NCBI GenBank assembly: GCA_020536535.1
Contig: JAHLWZ010000333.1
Coordinates: 1-46,704 of the forward strand
Source of the DNA: Pelomyxa schiedti
Taxonomy: Eukaryota; Evosea; Pelobiontida; Pelomyxidae
Direction of reading: 5' to 3'
DNA length: 46,704 nucleotides
The notes below the pieces were generated by a model. The model was not told the DNA's origin and ran no database searches. It was given only the letters and a program-made list of their open reading frames with translations. Made by a program: the position numbers and the translations under genes. Positions 20,365 through 31,512 of this stretch are shown piece after piece. Positions within the stretch are counted from its first letter, which is position 1. Each line of letters begins with the position of its first letter.

Positions 20365-22967
20365 CTATTTTTCTCTCGAATTTGGAGGAGGTACTTCTAG
20401 GGCTGGTAGCATGACGGTGGTATACCACCAGAAGCCTGCAGTGTTGTGAGGTCGTTGTGTTTGTTTGTTATGTTGTGATGAGAACTGTGCGGACTGAGAA
20501 GAGAGTGCGCGTGTAGTCTGAATGTGTGTAACCTGAAGTTTTTGGAATTGGGCAAGTGCTTCATCATAATTCCAATTCGTACTGGACAAGCATTGCTCGG
20601 CGTAAACTTCAATTAGCCGGGTCTGTTGCATGAGCCTCGCCATCAGGCTTGAGCGGTCCTGTAAAGTTATGGTAAGGTCAAGTTAGTGAACAAAAAACCG
20701 CACGTTCGTCTGTGGTGTGACAAGTAATGTCTTGAAATCGTCCAGATGAAGCTGATCATTGAGAATCAACACAGGCCAAATATCCGTATTCACACCACTA
20801 TTGATGGTGAGTGTGAAACAGGGCAAGTGAGGCAAGTATTACCTAGTATTTGGAGCGAGGAGGAATGTTCTTGTGAAGGCGTAATCCTTAGCATCTGGTA
20901 ACCATAAATACATTAAAGAAGGGCTGAGGTGCAGACTCATAGAAACTCTTCCATAACAGTGAATAGACAGCAAAGCGGCTCCGGGAATACTTTGCACAAC
21001 ATACGAGTCAAATGAAAAATCGTTAGGATCGTGAACAGTGGTGGGCAGGGATCCAATTAGCTGTTGAATGCTCTGCTTCCCAAACCGTAAGATTTCTGGT
21101 TTGTCACTCGGGCCTGAAATAGCAGCAGTTCAGTGAAGAACCACTGCAATATTTGGAAGGAATACCAGTAAGTCGGAGTATATTGCGATTGATATCACGG
21201 AAGGAATCCTGTAAGCTTCTGCACCTATTTGAAGTGAAGATGGGTGAGATTTTCTATGTGGGGGAATTGCATTTACCCTAATAAAGACATCGAAAAAAAC
21301 GACTGATCAGTGTAGGAAGCAACTAAATCACCGCGATCTTTATCAAATTTATCAAAGAACCTGAAGATGATCAATAACAAGGGGATGCCGGGAAAAGCAA
21401 ACCTGGTAATAAACCCAGCGGCGGTTTGTCGCGTGGCATCGCTGTCAGAAAAATTGGGTATACATGGTGGAAGGTCTGCAACTCCAGTGGTTATCCACGA
21501 CGGCAGAGAAGCCACACGTCTTAGCATCTGCACTTGCGCCCCATCAAGAATTCTGAGTTGTGGAAATTTTCTCTCTACAGCCCTATCGTAGGTGTCAAAA
21601 TGCAGGTTTAAAGGAATGTAATACCCCTGATAGTTCGCGAGACTAAAGACAGGATTCATTCTTAGATCCAGTTCTCTGACACGCAAGCGCTTCAAATGGT
21701 CAAGTTCCTCTAGTTCAGATATGCAGTTGTCTGTACTTCAGTTAGAGTGCTCGCCAACCATTGGAAAGACACTTGAAAATGAGAAGTTTTTTAGGTCTCT
21801 AAGTTGTACAGCCATCGAATGACCAAGCCCCCGTAGGGTGGTAAGCTTATTCCCTGCAAATGAAATAGACTCAATCTGCCTCGAGTAAGATCTTGGTGGA
21901 TTCCTGTAAGGAATTACCTGCGGGCACTGACTCCACATAACCTTCCAAAGGGATAAAAATACTGGTGCCAAGTTTAGGTCCGCTTGACTGTCAAAAATGA
22001 GATACGCAGAGGCATGCTTCAGGGAATTACACATTGATTTTGGATTGTATGGAAGACAAATCCAAAAATTTCGCTTGTTTATTGTAAGCCTGATGGACGT
22101 AGGCAGTAAAGGCTTGCTCCTTGTAAGGTGTTACGTCAACACAGAGAGGAGTGAGTTGAAACTAGAGATTTAGCAGGACTCAAAGTGGGTTGTTGAACTG
22201 CGGCCAAGGTCAACTGGTATTTCAGTTTTTGTCAGACAATTTTGATGGAAAACGGCTCAAACGTTTGTATTCTTGTACACCAGTGGAGAGATCGCTTGAA
22301 TGCTAGTAACAATGTCCTGAGTAGGTACTGACAGAAACAGTTTGGAACCAATAATGTTTGTCTCAGGTTGGCGTCAAAATGCAAATAGAAACGAAGGTGA
22401 TGTACCCCAGAAAATGTGATTGGCTTTCCAAGTTTGACTTGGATGAGCTCCTGCACTTCTGGAACTTTGAAGTTTGGCTTCCATGGAGATATCTTTATTT
22501 GGTTTGTTTTGAATGTTGGCAGGTAGAGTTTCTAGGAAGTCTTACCACAACTGTAGGGCCGTTACTACTTTGTTGCGTTAGATGAATAGTATTGACAACA
22601 AATAAAATAAGTAAGTCCAGATGGATACCCGCCAGACTTGTACGAAATAGAAACAGAAACAGCTTTTCCTTTTTAGTTCATTAGTTACACAGTGGCACCT
22701 AGCATCAGAAACATGGAGAAAAAAAGGGGCAATAAAACAAGGAAAGGTAAGTACCCAAACAAAAAAAAAAAAAAAAAAACAAGGACTACCGTATCCGCCG
22801 GGGATCTGCCTGACGTATCCCGCGGTTTCTCCCATTCCGATTGGTAGGCGCGGCACGCCCCTCCCGGTCATCATTTGTCTCGAGTTAAGCAGCAGCTGGG
22901 CCGGTATCCCCGTCACTTGTTGTTGGTTCCCCCTCACTTTGTTCTTCCATTTGCCCCTTCGGTCCAT
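20365..22967 (-). CDS. nxf1: NXF/TAP-like nuclear mRNA export receptor
   Basis: Multi-exon gene with the NXF1 domain order. N-terminus from ATG 22967 is Arg/Gly/Gln-rich (MDRRGKWKNKVRGNQQQ), then a region ending FSGVHHLRFYLHFDANL (RNP-like position), LRRs (RQIESISFAGNKLTTLRGL; RVRELDLRMNPVFSLANYQG; KFPQLRILDG), an NTF2-like domain (FFDKFDKDRGDLVASYTDQS; LPTTVHDPNDFSFDS; AFTRTFLLAPNT), and a C-terminal TAP-C/UBA-like helix bundle (QQTRLIEVYAEQCLSSTNWN, YDEALAQFQKL) followed by a tail ending at 20365. In the family, the NTF2-like domain binds NXT1/p15 and the UBA-like domain binds FG nucleoporins to export mRNP. The segment 22035-22580 (RRM-like exons) is only partly resolved. Start choice rests on the Arg-rich context. 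Confidence 0.75.
22740..22782. repeat. Poly-A run within an NXF intron
   Basis: A run of about 20 A (T on the coding strand) at 22761-22780, forming the pyrimidine-rich tract of the first NXF intron. Length is likely polymorphic or sequencing-sensitive. Confidence 0.6.
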
Positions 22968-23192
22968 CTCCTTGTTGTTGTTTGTAGTCCGTGGCGGAGC
23001 CGCTGACGAGGGCTTGTTTTTTAGGTAATTAAACTTTCTGCATGATCCGATGGGATCTGTACCAGAGATAGGGGATTGGTGCCATGACACACCAACCGAA
23101 GCACAGAGTACTAGCACATTTCATAAGGGCACTCTCGACTCTAATGTGAGACTGAGGATCCTTTCTAGACTCCTTTCCAGAACCACACAGTG

Positions 23193-24475
23193 ATGGACGA
23201 GGAAACAGCAGCAGTTGTGCTGGACGTGGGGTCGGGATTGTGTAAGGCTGGATTGGCTGGTGATGACTCCCCGGACGCCGTTTTCCCAGTGTGCAGTGGT
23301 TTGCGTTTGTTGAGTGAAGTAATGAATATTAAATAAATAATTAATATAATAATAAATTTATTATTACTCTTCCAACCAACTCATGCATCCATCACATCAC
23401 TCAGTCAATTGTTGGCAGACTGAAGAGCAACACTGCGCCTTCAGAAGAGAGCTGTGGGGCCAGCTACGAAACTGTCTACGTTGGTACTGAGGCTTTCAAT
23501 GGCCCAGCTACATCCAGGGACCATCTGACCCTCAGGCACCCAATTGTCAACGGCACTGTGGTAAACTGGGATGATATGATCACACTGTGGAGGCACACAT
23601 TCTACAAGGAGCTGCGTATCTCGCCAGAATCTCGCAACATCCTGCTCACAGACACACCGTTCGGCCCGAAGTCCAACAGAGAGCTGATGTGTCAGCACAT
23701 GTTCGAGGATTTCGGTGTGCCTGGCATGTATATAGCAATTCAGGCTGTCCTGTCTGTTTATTCATCAGGACATTCCACTGCTTTTGTGATGGATATAGGA
23801 CACGGGGTCACACACGCTGTGCCTGTGTATCTCGGATATGCACCACCTGCTGCTATGATGAGAATGAACGTTGCTGGTTGGGACCTGAATGAGTACTTGT
23901 CCAGGATGCTGTGTGAGAGGGGATATACATTCACAACAACTGCCCAGAGGGAAATAGTGCAGGACATCAAAGAGAGGATGTGCTATGTGGCCAGTGACTA
24001 TGAAGCAGAGCTGCTATACCCCATTGGTCCTCCCAGATACCGCTATGGGATGTCAAGTTCCGACGAACAAGAAAGTGCCACATACAAGCTGCCTGATGGA
24101 AGTGTGATTTCACTTGGGAATGAGAAGTTCAAGTGCCCAGAAGCGCTGTTCCAGCCTTCTTTGCTGGGAATGGAGAATCCTGGGATACATCAGATGTGCT
24201 ACACCTCAATAATGCAGTGTGATATGGACCTGCGCAGGGATTTCTTTGCAGACATTGTTCTATCTGGTGGCTCCGCAATGTTCCCAGGAATAGCAGAGAG
24301 AATGGAGAAGGAAATGAAGCTGCTGGCGCCGTCTACTGTGAAAATCCATATAATTGCACCACCAGAAAGGAAGTTCTCAGTGTGGATAGGCGGATCCATT
24401 ATGGCATCACTCAACTCATTTGACAACCAATGGATCACAGCCTCTGAATACAGCCATACCAAGTGTTGTTTGTAG
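23193..24475 (+). CDS. Divergent actin
   Basis: Two exons (23193-23288, 23405-24475), 388 aa versus 375 for conventional actin; intron 116 nt after VFP. Actin signatures: [16 protein letters not shown] (phosphate loop 1), [28 protein letters not shown] (Gln137 kept), [17 protein letters not shown] (phosphate loop 2, with His where DSGDG has its second Asp), [63 protein letters not shown]. The subdomain-2/D-loop region is replaced by a Ser/Glu-rich stretch ([18 protein letters not shown]), an extra loop lies after ELLYPIG, and the C-terminus ends EYSHTKCCL, shorter than the usual KCF ending. It may be a specialised actin with altered nucleotide or polymer behaviour, or an actin-related protein; it remains closer to actin than to the Arp families I know. 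Confidence 0.85.
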
Positions 24476-24536
24476 AACAACCATCAGTCTCGACCGTTCT
24501 TTTTTCGTTGCCGTTGAACTTCCAATCAATCTATTG

Positions 24537-26563
24537 ATGGCTTCTGCTGAGCGTGTCGTTTCGTGGAGTGACGTTGGGTGCTGCTGCCACGTGTGCCGTG
24601 GTGAGGAGTTGGCCCGAGCTCCGTGCAGTTGCGATGACGTCAGCACCAATACCGGAGCGGCGGAGGGAGACGACGCCTCGCCCACGTCCTGTAGCGGCTG
24701 CGGCGGGATGGACAATTATGGGACGGGGAGGCTGTGCGAGATGCTGTACTGCTTCTCGTGCTCGCCGCCAGAGTCGCCGCCGTCTTCGGCAGCCGAAGAC
24801 CCACAATTACAATCGCAAGAGCAACCGCAACCTGCGACCAGGACCGCAGAGAGGCCGACCTCCCCCAGCGGCGCCGCCGCCGACGGCGGCAGAAACTCTA
24901 TAATGGGAAAGGGGATGGTTGTGTGCAGTGACTGCGCAGTTGATGTTCCTGGTGCACCGTATTGCCCTGGTTGTCTCGCTGTACCACCCCCTGAATCATC
25001 TCAAATGGTTTCAAAAACTGCAGCTTCTACTTCTACTTCCGCTTCTGGCTCTGGTTCTGTTGCAGAGTCCTCTGTGACAGTTGCTCGAGCTGTCAGGGGA
25101 AGGTGCACGAGGTGCTGCGGGTGCCCTGTTTGTGGATCGGTGATGGTGTTCAGGGTTGTGGGCGGTGGTGGCGGGGAAAGCACAGGAGCCAGCAGGGCGG
25201 TGTACTTGAATTGTGGTCACTGCAGGTTCGTGTCATTTTTTTGAGGAAAGGCTTTAACTTTCATTAGGTTCTCAACAGCTGAATCAGGGCTGGTGGCTGC
25301 AAATCCGGAGGAACTGATGAGTTTGTACTTTTCTTTCGATAAATACGATATCTAACTATTTGAAGATGAAATTATGCGGAGGGAGGACATTCCGGAGTTA
25401 CGTACTGCTTTCAGCCAAACTTCGGAGCTATGTATAGCCAAATCCTTCACTGAAGCTGCTGAACTGTATACTATGTTCTCATGTACTTCTAGACTAACTT
25501 TTCCAAGATACCACGGTTCCCGTCATTTGGACCCTCCTATCACTTTCTACGATCTTAATGAAATGATAGCGAGAAAAAGAGAAGATTTAGCAAAACCTAG
25601 CCGTGCGGACAATTATATAATGAACGCAGCAACCTCTTCTATTATTGCGCAATCAGATCCCACTGATTGTATGGCACCTGATAGTAAGCCACTTAATAAC
25701 TGTACCCAGGTTTTACTCTGGAACAAAAACTAAACCACGGCAGTGGAAGGTTATCCCTTAAACTATTTTAGGTTTAACAACTATCTTAGAAAATTACTTC
25801 CACAAAGAATGCTACTAAGATCGACCCGCACAAAATTGTGTCCTTCATGCAAGTCCGTTCTCGTGAAACCCTCCATTGGGTATTCTATTTTACCATTATC
25901 TTTTCTCATTTTTTTAAAAAAGAGATGCCAAGCCCCCGTCTCGGCAACACTTCGCATGGAATTGTGAGTTTATTGCTCCTCTTACTGGTTTTCACTAACA
26001 TTATGTTGAGACCTACCACACATCACAATTTCTCAAGTGAAATTTACTACCGATACATCTATCAGTGCCACTCTTATATTTTCTAATACATCACCACGCC
26101 TGCTTCAGGTATCAGCATGTTCCGGAAAGCTAAATAAATCAGCTTCTGTATGTTTCCCAACCTCCTGCATAGTAAATATCCTAGATATTAAAATACCGGT
26201 CGGTCTTGTTCACTCCAACTTACTTCGCACATCAGCTTGCAATTGAATCCCGGTCCTTTACCTTGGATGCTGATGATCCAACACCAACAGTTGCAGCCTG
26301 TCACTCACCAAAGAGGGTCTGCCTCCCGGTTTGCATTGAACTTCATTCCCTAAACAAGCTGGGCTACATGGTTGTCTTCCCTGTACCATTGCAAATGAAT
26401 CTCACATTTTTCTAAGGTATCTGTGGACTTGGAGGTAAACTTTGAGCTGACTTTTAAACAAAACGCACCCGTGCAGCAACAGCAACAACCTCAGATTTTC
26501 CGCATACCACAGGCTGTAAAAACAACCTATCTACTCAAATTCAAAATTGACAACAGAAACTGA
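24537..26563 (+). CDS. dctn4: Dynactin subunit 4 (p62)
   Basis: Starts at ATG 24537 (MASAERVVSWSDVGCCCHVC), only 61 bp after the actin stop. The N-terminal zinc-binding region is typical of DCTN4: paired Cys motifs (CCCHVC, CSGCGG, LYCFSC), then VCSDCAVDV, YCPGCLAV, RCTRCCGCPVCG and YLNCGHCRF. Later exons fit the family middle: EELMNEIMRREDIPEL, RLTFPRYHGSRHL, LNEMIARKREDLAKPSRADN, LLPQRMLLRSTRTKLCPSC, KSVLVKPSIG. The last exon reads VDLEVNFELTFKQNAP and ends LLKFKIDNRN at 26563. Clear introns include 25226-25267 and a 45-nt one (GTTTGT...TTGAAG) with a CTAAC branch site; exons between 25740 and 26400 are only roughly placed. In dynactin, p62 caps the pointed end of the Arp1 filament, so a dynein system is implied. 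A low-complexity Pro/Gln/Ser insert sits near residue 85-130. Confidence 0.8.
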
Positions 26564-26602
26564 AATAAACTAAAAGGTTTCCATTCAATTACCAATATCT
26601 CC

Positions 26603-27153
26603 TCACAATCTCACGCACACTGGAAGTAATCTAATAAATGTTAGTTCTAACAATCCGGCTCCTTATATTCAATTAATCAATTATAACTTAGATAGAAAAT
26701 CCAACAATAACAACAAACAGAATACATACCGCAGTAGCCAGGCTTTACGCATGTAGAATTGCAGGTGAAGTATGAGGAACAAGTCCAGCCGACGTCATCA
26801 CCATCATTAATGTAGGTGCCACACGATGTCAATGGAGGAAGGCACACTTTCACAAACTCGTTGTTTGGAGATATAACAGCAACAACCCAAGAATATTTGT
26901 CACTCCTAGACCACGTTTATTACGTAGCTTGGTGAAACAAAATCACGAATGTCCCGTACTTGTTGTAAAGGTCAATAGTCCTGTACATAATCGTCACCTC
27001 CACATCCTGAACAAACATACGTAAATACTTACAAATAGGCAATTGTTAGCAATAATAATTACAACACACCCCACAGTAGAAATCCTGGTCAGCCTTCGCG
27101 TAACCAACGGCAGTAACAGCAACCAAAACGACAATTGCCCATACAGCTTTCAT
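26603..27153 (-). CDS. Small secreted cysteine-rich protein, copy A
   Basis: Starts at ATG 27153. A clear signal peptide (MKAVWAIVVLVAVTAVGYAK) is followed by ADQDFYCG, then after an intron DVEVTIMYRTIDLYNK, after a second intron (GTACGG...GTCTAG) SDKYSWVVAVISPNNEF, VCLPPLTSCGTYINDGDD, VGWTCSSYFTCNSTCV and KPGYC. About nine Cys suggest an extracellular or vacuolar disulphide-rich protein. No family recognised. The last exon is inferred: donor GTATGT at about 26741, acceptor TTCCAG at 26620, ending VCVRL. The paralogue in copy B is nearly identical. Confidence 0.6.
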
Positions 27154-27303
27154 TTCTTGTTCCCTCTTCGTTCTTGTCTCCTTGGTTTGTAGTATTTGTT
27201 TGTTAAAAATAATGAGGGTTTAACCGCCCGTTTTTTCGTAATGCAGTACATACTAAGATCAAACGAGATACAAATCAAATTATGGGAAGTATCAGTACTA
27301 GAT

Positions 27304-28336
27304 TTAGTGTGATTCTGTGGGGGTTGTCTCTGTTGGTGTGGGAGTGGTTGTTTCTGTAGTTGTTGATGTCGGTGTTGCTGAAGAATCAGAGGTTGGAACT
27401 GTATTGAGGCCAAAGTCCGGATTGGCCGTGGTGGTTTCTTCTATTTTGTCTGTGACCTTGGCATCTACCTTGCTGACTTCCACATGGAGGTTCCTTGTGG
27501 CACCCATGTGTCCGTATCCTTCAATACCAAAGTTCTTGGCCTGAATTGAGGTTGGTTTTGTGTTGAATTAACCAGTGGAACTTACATAGCACTTCTTGCA
27601 GTACGGGAATTTATCCTCGCGGACTGTGTAACCTCCGGCATGGAGCAAGCAGTCACTGAGTAATTGATTACTTTTTCCGGAAAGAAACCTATGGTGAGAA
27701 ATACCAGTCCCAGCAGCGGAAGCAGAATTTGTGCCAGTCCTTGTTGGCACCGCTTGTCCTCTCAGCCATGTACACTGCTTTGCCACATTTGGGGCAGCCC
27801 TTTTCAAAGTATTGCTTTACGCCATCTGTGTTTTTGGTTAGTGTTTTAAAATGATTGGATTACAGACCAGTACCAGTGGTCACTCCGGTACCAGTCTCTT
27901 TCACAAGTGCGGAAAGTACACCAGTGGATGTCATAGCACCACTGTTCTCAGTGCTTATGGTTGTAGTTGCATTTGTAGTGTAACCCTTCACACCAAACAA
28001 GCGCTGGTAATCAGGCTTGCTGCGCAACAAAAAAGTCAGATAGTGTGGTAAAGGGAGAAAGAAAGTTTTACCAATAAGGAGAGTTAGCATGCTCCAACAC
28101 AGTATCCACAGTCAATAACTTATGGCAATGAGCGCATTTGAGGCACGCTATTTAAATGCATAGTTAAATTAAATAATGTTTCTAATTCGAGATGTTATTG
28201 CTAAATTTATTTTCAACAAGGGGTGGAGCCGAAGACACAAACTCTTGTGCCATGGTTTGCTACAAAAAATAACTTGCTCGTTAAAGTACACGGCCTTGTT
28301 ACACGCCGGACACATTTCCCTCTTGCTGCTACTCAT
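27304..28336 (-). CDS. Two-LIM-domain (CSRP-like) protein, copy A
   Basis: Starts at ATG 28336 ([18 protein letters not shown]). LIM1: CPAC, WHKTCLKCAHC, then NSPYCKPDY, assembled from three exons. A Thr/Ser-rich linker follows ([20 protein letters not shown]). LIM2: [33 protein letters not shown], followed by [13 protein letters not shown], the Gly-rich segment that follows LIM domains in muscle LIM/CRP proteins. The C-terminus is Thr/Pro-rich ([18 protein letters not shown]). LIM2 is interrupted by an intron after CWD (TG|GTATTT). Likely an actin-cytoskeleton adaptor (family knowledge). The exon-by-exon match to copy B (33508-34518) supports the model. Confidence 0.8.
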
Positions 28337-29316
28337 TCTCACTAGATAGTACTACTGCTCTCGGTTATAACAAAACTGCCGCTAAACGACTGCAACGTGT
28401 AGCTTTCCTTTTTTTTCTGTTCCCTTTGATGAATCTCTTCGCTACTAACGCTTCAAAAATAGACGGGTACGGAGACATGGGATTTGTTGTGGCTTTTTTT
28501 GTGTGTGAAACATATTAGCATATAAGAGGGTAGCCATTGCAGCTACAATCAGGGTCAGGGTGCACAACCGTGCCAACATCCAATTGCAATTGTTCTCTCT
28601 GGATGTTGGCAATCTGTTTGTCAACTCGGCACCTCGTTATGTGATTAGGGATTGGTATCTCTAGTGCGACACTGCCAGACATTGACTTTCTCTCTATTAC
28701 TTGAACCGAACTAAATATTGTTTGGGGGACTGAGAGGGAAGCCGTGCTATCTCTATTTCTTTAAGAAATGAAAAGATTAAGATGTCCACACTGGTGCTTA
28801 TTTTTTCCATGCAGATGCTGTAGTTATTGGTTTCCCGAAAGGTCGGCAAACTGATTACACATCGGATAATATGGTACAAAGGGCATGGTGATTCAAATTC
28901 AGAAATCTGCGCTTCGAACTGTTATATAATATTCAACATTACTCAAACGTAGCAATGGGCAGTCGTGACCACTAATTAGTGGACCCGCAATATACACTCC
29001 CCTGCGGATTCGCATCGTCTGCCCCACTCACAGACCGCGATCACAGTGTCATACAGAAGCTGCAATCAATTGCAGAACGCAATCTGTTGCCACGGCAGTT
29101 CCCCAAACAAACGTGTAGTCCCAGGGGGAACCAAAAAAAAAGAAACTGTTTGATTTTTTCTTTTTGATCTCATCACAAGGTGGTGCGCACGTTTGCGGCG
29201 ACAGGTGATTCCGCGGTGTTTGAAAACCCACAACTGTGCATATTGTGCCAAAGGCCGTGTTGAACAAGTAGTTGTGAATAGAACCAAGGGAGTCTAGTAT
29301 ACCACAACATACAACA
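28337..29316. other. Intergenic region specific in part to copy A
   Basis: Divergent spacer between LIM-A (minus) and Vti1-A (plus), 980 bp versus 503 bp in copy B. The extra sequence is roughly 28440-28960. No gene seen; it includes the inverted repeat at 28571-28611. Confidence 0.5.
28571..28611. repeat. 11-bp inverted repeat
   Basis: Arms TGCCAACATCC and GGATGTTGGCA are perfect, separated by 19 nt. It lies in the part of the spacer absent from copy B. Confidence 0.7.
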
Positions 29317-30299
29317 ATGTACGGGCGACCGACGTTTGAGGACGTAGTGGTGGAGTTCAACCAGGTGTTGGGACACGTCAGGCAGAAGCTAAGAGTGTTA
29401 CCTGATGCTACCGGCGGTATGGAAACATATTTAATGTGAATAATAATGAGAGAATGCCACATTACTGCATTGTACTTGTACCACTTGTTCCTCCTTTGCC
29501 TGGATGTTCGCATTTTGATGTATTCTAGACCGCAGGCGAATGTTGATTGACCAAGCGGAGAGGGATGTGGAAGAAGCCAACAAATTTGTATGAAAAGAAA
29601 TTAGCTGAAGCCTTCGGCTAATTTCTTTTGAACTACACAATAGATACGGCAAATGGACATAATCATTAAAGACTCCCCTCAGCGGGTTGTTCTTCAAGAA
29701 AGGATTCGTGTATTTGAAGCTGAACTATCAAAAGTTAGGCGCGAACTACTATTGACAATACCAACCAGCACGCCAAGCAATCAACCAATGGATAATGCTC
29801 AAGTACTGTCAACGATTGTTTTAAAACCATTAATTAATCTCAAGGTGGATCAACGTGAAAGAATTATGGCAGGGAACACCACTTTATCCAATACTTCCGC
29901 TACCCTTGGGAGAATACAACGTGTGCCGCGATTCACGACATAACAATAATCTCAATTAACACAGAGGTAAGTGCCGATACGGAAGCAACTGGCATTGGTG
30001 CATTGGAAGATTTGCACCACCAACGACAACAGCTGGAACATGCGGATGACATGGTATGATTTGTCTTAAAAAAATTAGAATAATGAAAACCAGATGTCAC
30101 AAATGGACCAAAAAGTGACCCAAGGCAAAAGACTGTTACGCACTATGGTGTGTTTAACCATTCTCTTTCTTGCATCTTACCTGAATCTTAGTGGTGGAGA
30201 ATGCTCACGGACACTTTTATCCAATTTATTATCATTGTCCTTCTGATAGTGGCCATCCTTGGGGTCATCTTTTTCAAGTGGATTCTGCCCTTGATGTAA
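29317..30299 (+). CDS. vti1: Vti1-like Qb-SNARE, copy A
   Basis: Starts MYGRPTFEDVVVEFNQVLGH at ATG 29317. Exons parallel copy B: N-terminal helices (RRRMLIDQAERDVEEANKF; RQMDIIIKDSPQRVVLQER; VFEAELSKVRREL), then the SNARE motif region (TGIGALEDLHHQRQQLEHAD; MSQMDQKVTQGKRLLRTM) and a C-terminal membrane anchor (FIQFIIIVLLIVAILGVIFF, KWILPLM). This order fits Vti1, a Qb-SNARE of Golgi-endosome-vacuole fusion. Intron 2 contains a perfect hairpin (29593-29629) absent from copy B. The exon at about 29845-29922 is followed by donor GTGTGC; the acceptor before VSADTEATG (CACAG) keeps the frame. Membrane anchor and SNARE region support function. Confidence 0.8.
29593..29629. repeat. 13-bp perfect hairpin inside a Vti1-A intron
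   Basis: Arms AAAAGAAATTAGC and GCTAATTTCTTTT with an 11-nt loop that can itself pair (GAAG/CTTC). It begins 4 nt after the GTAT donor. The matching intron in copy B has no such hairpin. Confidence 0.85.
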
Positions 30300-30385
30300 A
30301 TACTTTCCAAAAGTGGGAGAAGCATCATCTGGTTGTCTGGTTGTTTAGGCTGTACCATCACTTTTTTTGTTTTCAAGTCAAGGAA

Positions 30386-31464
30386 ATGGGGGGGGCGCAG
30401 GCAGTGGACCGGTGTACGCCCGTCTTTCGTACCCAACCCGTTGTTGCGGAGTCAACAGCTGCTATCCGAGTCATACAAACGCCGGAAGCAACCATGCATT
30501 TTGATGGTGGGCGGTTAACGAGGGCTGAAGAGCACGGTGCAATCGAGGCAAAGGTGTCGATCATAGGAAGTGTGTCTGGTCGTTCTGTTGTTGACACCGT
30601 TTTGTTTGATGGTGCCTTTCAGGTCCGGGATGTGGCAAGACGTCACTGCTCTTTCGGTTGGCAGACAATGTGTTCGTTGACTCTTGCGGCCAGGCATCGT
30701 ACGCAGCAGATCACGACATACCAGACAGCTTCCAAGTGCGTGTGCACATATTTGTGTTTATGTGGTTACACTGGGGCCAAAGGCTAACAATACAGTACAA
30801 CCAGAGGACAGTGCATCTAACAGACATCAACTGTAGTCTACAGTTGGTACTTCCATCCCTTCTCACCCATCTCTCTAACTTTCCCAGTGGGATCTTCCAG
30901 GCCCGGTATGTGGCAGTTTTCTAGTGAATTCCACTCAATTAACAAATATGGAAACCGAAAGGGTCATACTTTCAGCAGTGTGTACTCCCTCCACTCTTTC
31001 ACCTCACCAAGAAACAGGCCTACATTACCGCAATTGTCTGGCGTGCCTCGTGGTCTATGACACAAAATCGTTACAATCTGCTGAAGATATCATTGTCTGT
31101 GTCTCAGATATTTTGAGGTTGAAATCCAAGTGGCAACACAGTACCAAAATAAAGGAGCAGGTTTTGTCCAAGCAGTTGTCAAGTCATTTTGGTGGGAAAC
31201 ATGAAACTTGGGGAGAGCAGCTCAGAGGCGAGTGCAGTCATCAAGGTAAATATCTTGTCTTGAGCACTAGTCAACAAATTGTTAGAGATTGGAAGTTACC
31301 AGAGGTTATCCAAACTTGTGTGTTAATCACTTTTTCCTTTTCCCTCTCCTTACGCAAACAAAAGCTTTGTGAATACAAAAACAGGTCTTGGAATTCCAGA
31401 GCTTTTGGTGTATATAACAAACACAATTGCCGACCAGTTTTCTGAAGACAATCTGAGTCCTTAA
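30386..31464 (+). CDS. Divergent Ras-like GTPase, copy A
   Basis: Starts at ATG 30386 (MGGAQAVDRCTPVF) with an unrecognised N-terminal extension of about 50 residues. EAKVSIIG + SPGCGKTSLLFRLADN forms the P-loop (GSPGCGKT), split by an intron. An 18-nt exon (30888-30905) encodes WDLPGP at the position of WDTAGQ. Then LHYRNCLACLVVYDTKSLQS, VILVGNMKLGES (where NKxD is expected) and NTKTGLGIPELL (where SAK is expected), ending QFSEDNLSP at 31464. The frame before LHYRN is not settled. It lacks a C-terminal Cys motif, so no prenylation is predicted. Compared with copy B only the G-motif cores are well conserved, unlike all neighbouring genes in the block. Confidence 0.6.
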
Positions 31465-31512
31465 ACCTAAAATCTTGTTCATGTCTAAAAAAATGAAAAA
31501 TGTTGTGCATAA

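Noticed and set aside
22578-22960. A poly-Phe membrane segment in the NXF N-terminal frame
   Set aside because: It is a poly-A (poly-T on the sense strand) intron tract after a plausible donor; NXF proteins are not membrane proteins.
24458-24475. CaaX prenylation of the divergent actin (ends TKCCL)
   Set aside because: The Cys is not four residues from the end in the required pattern, so no CaaX box.
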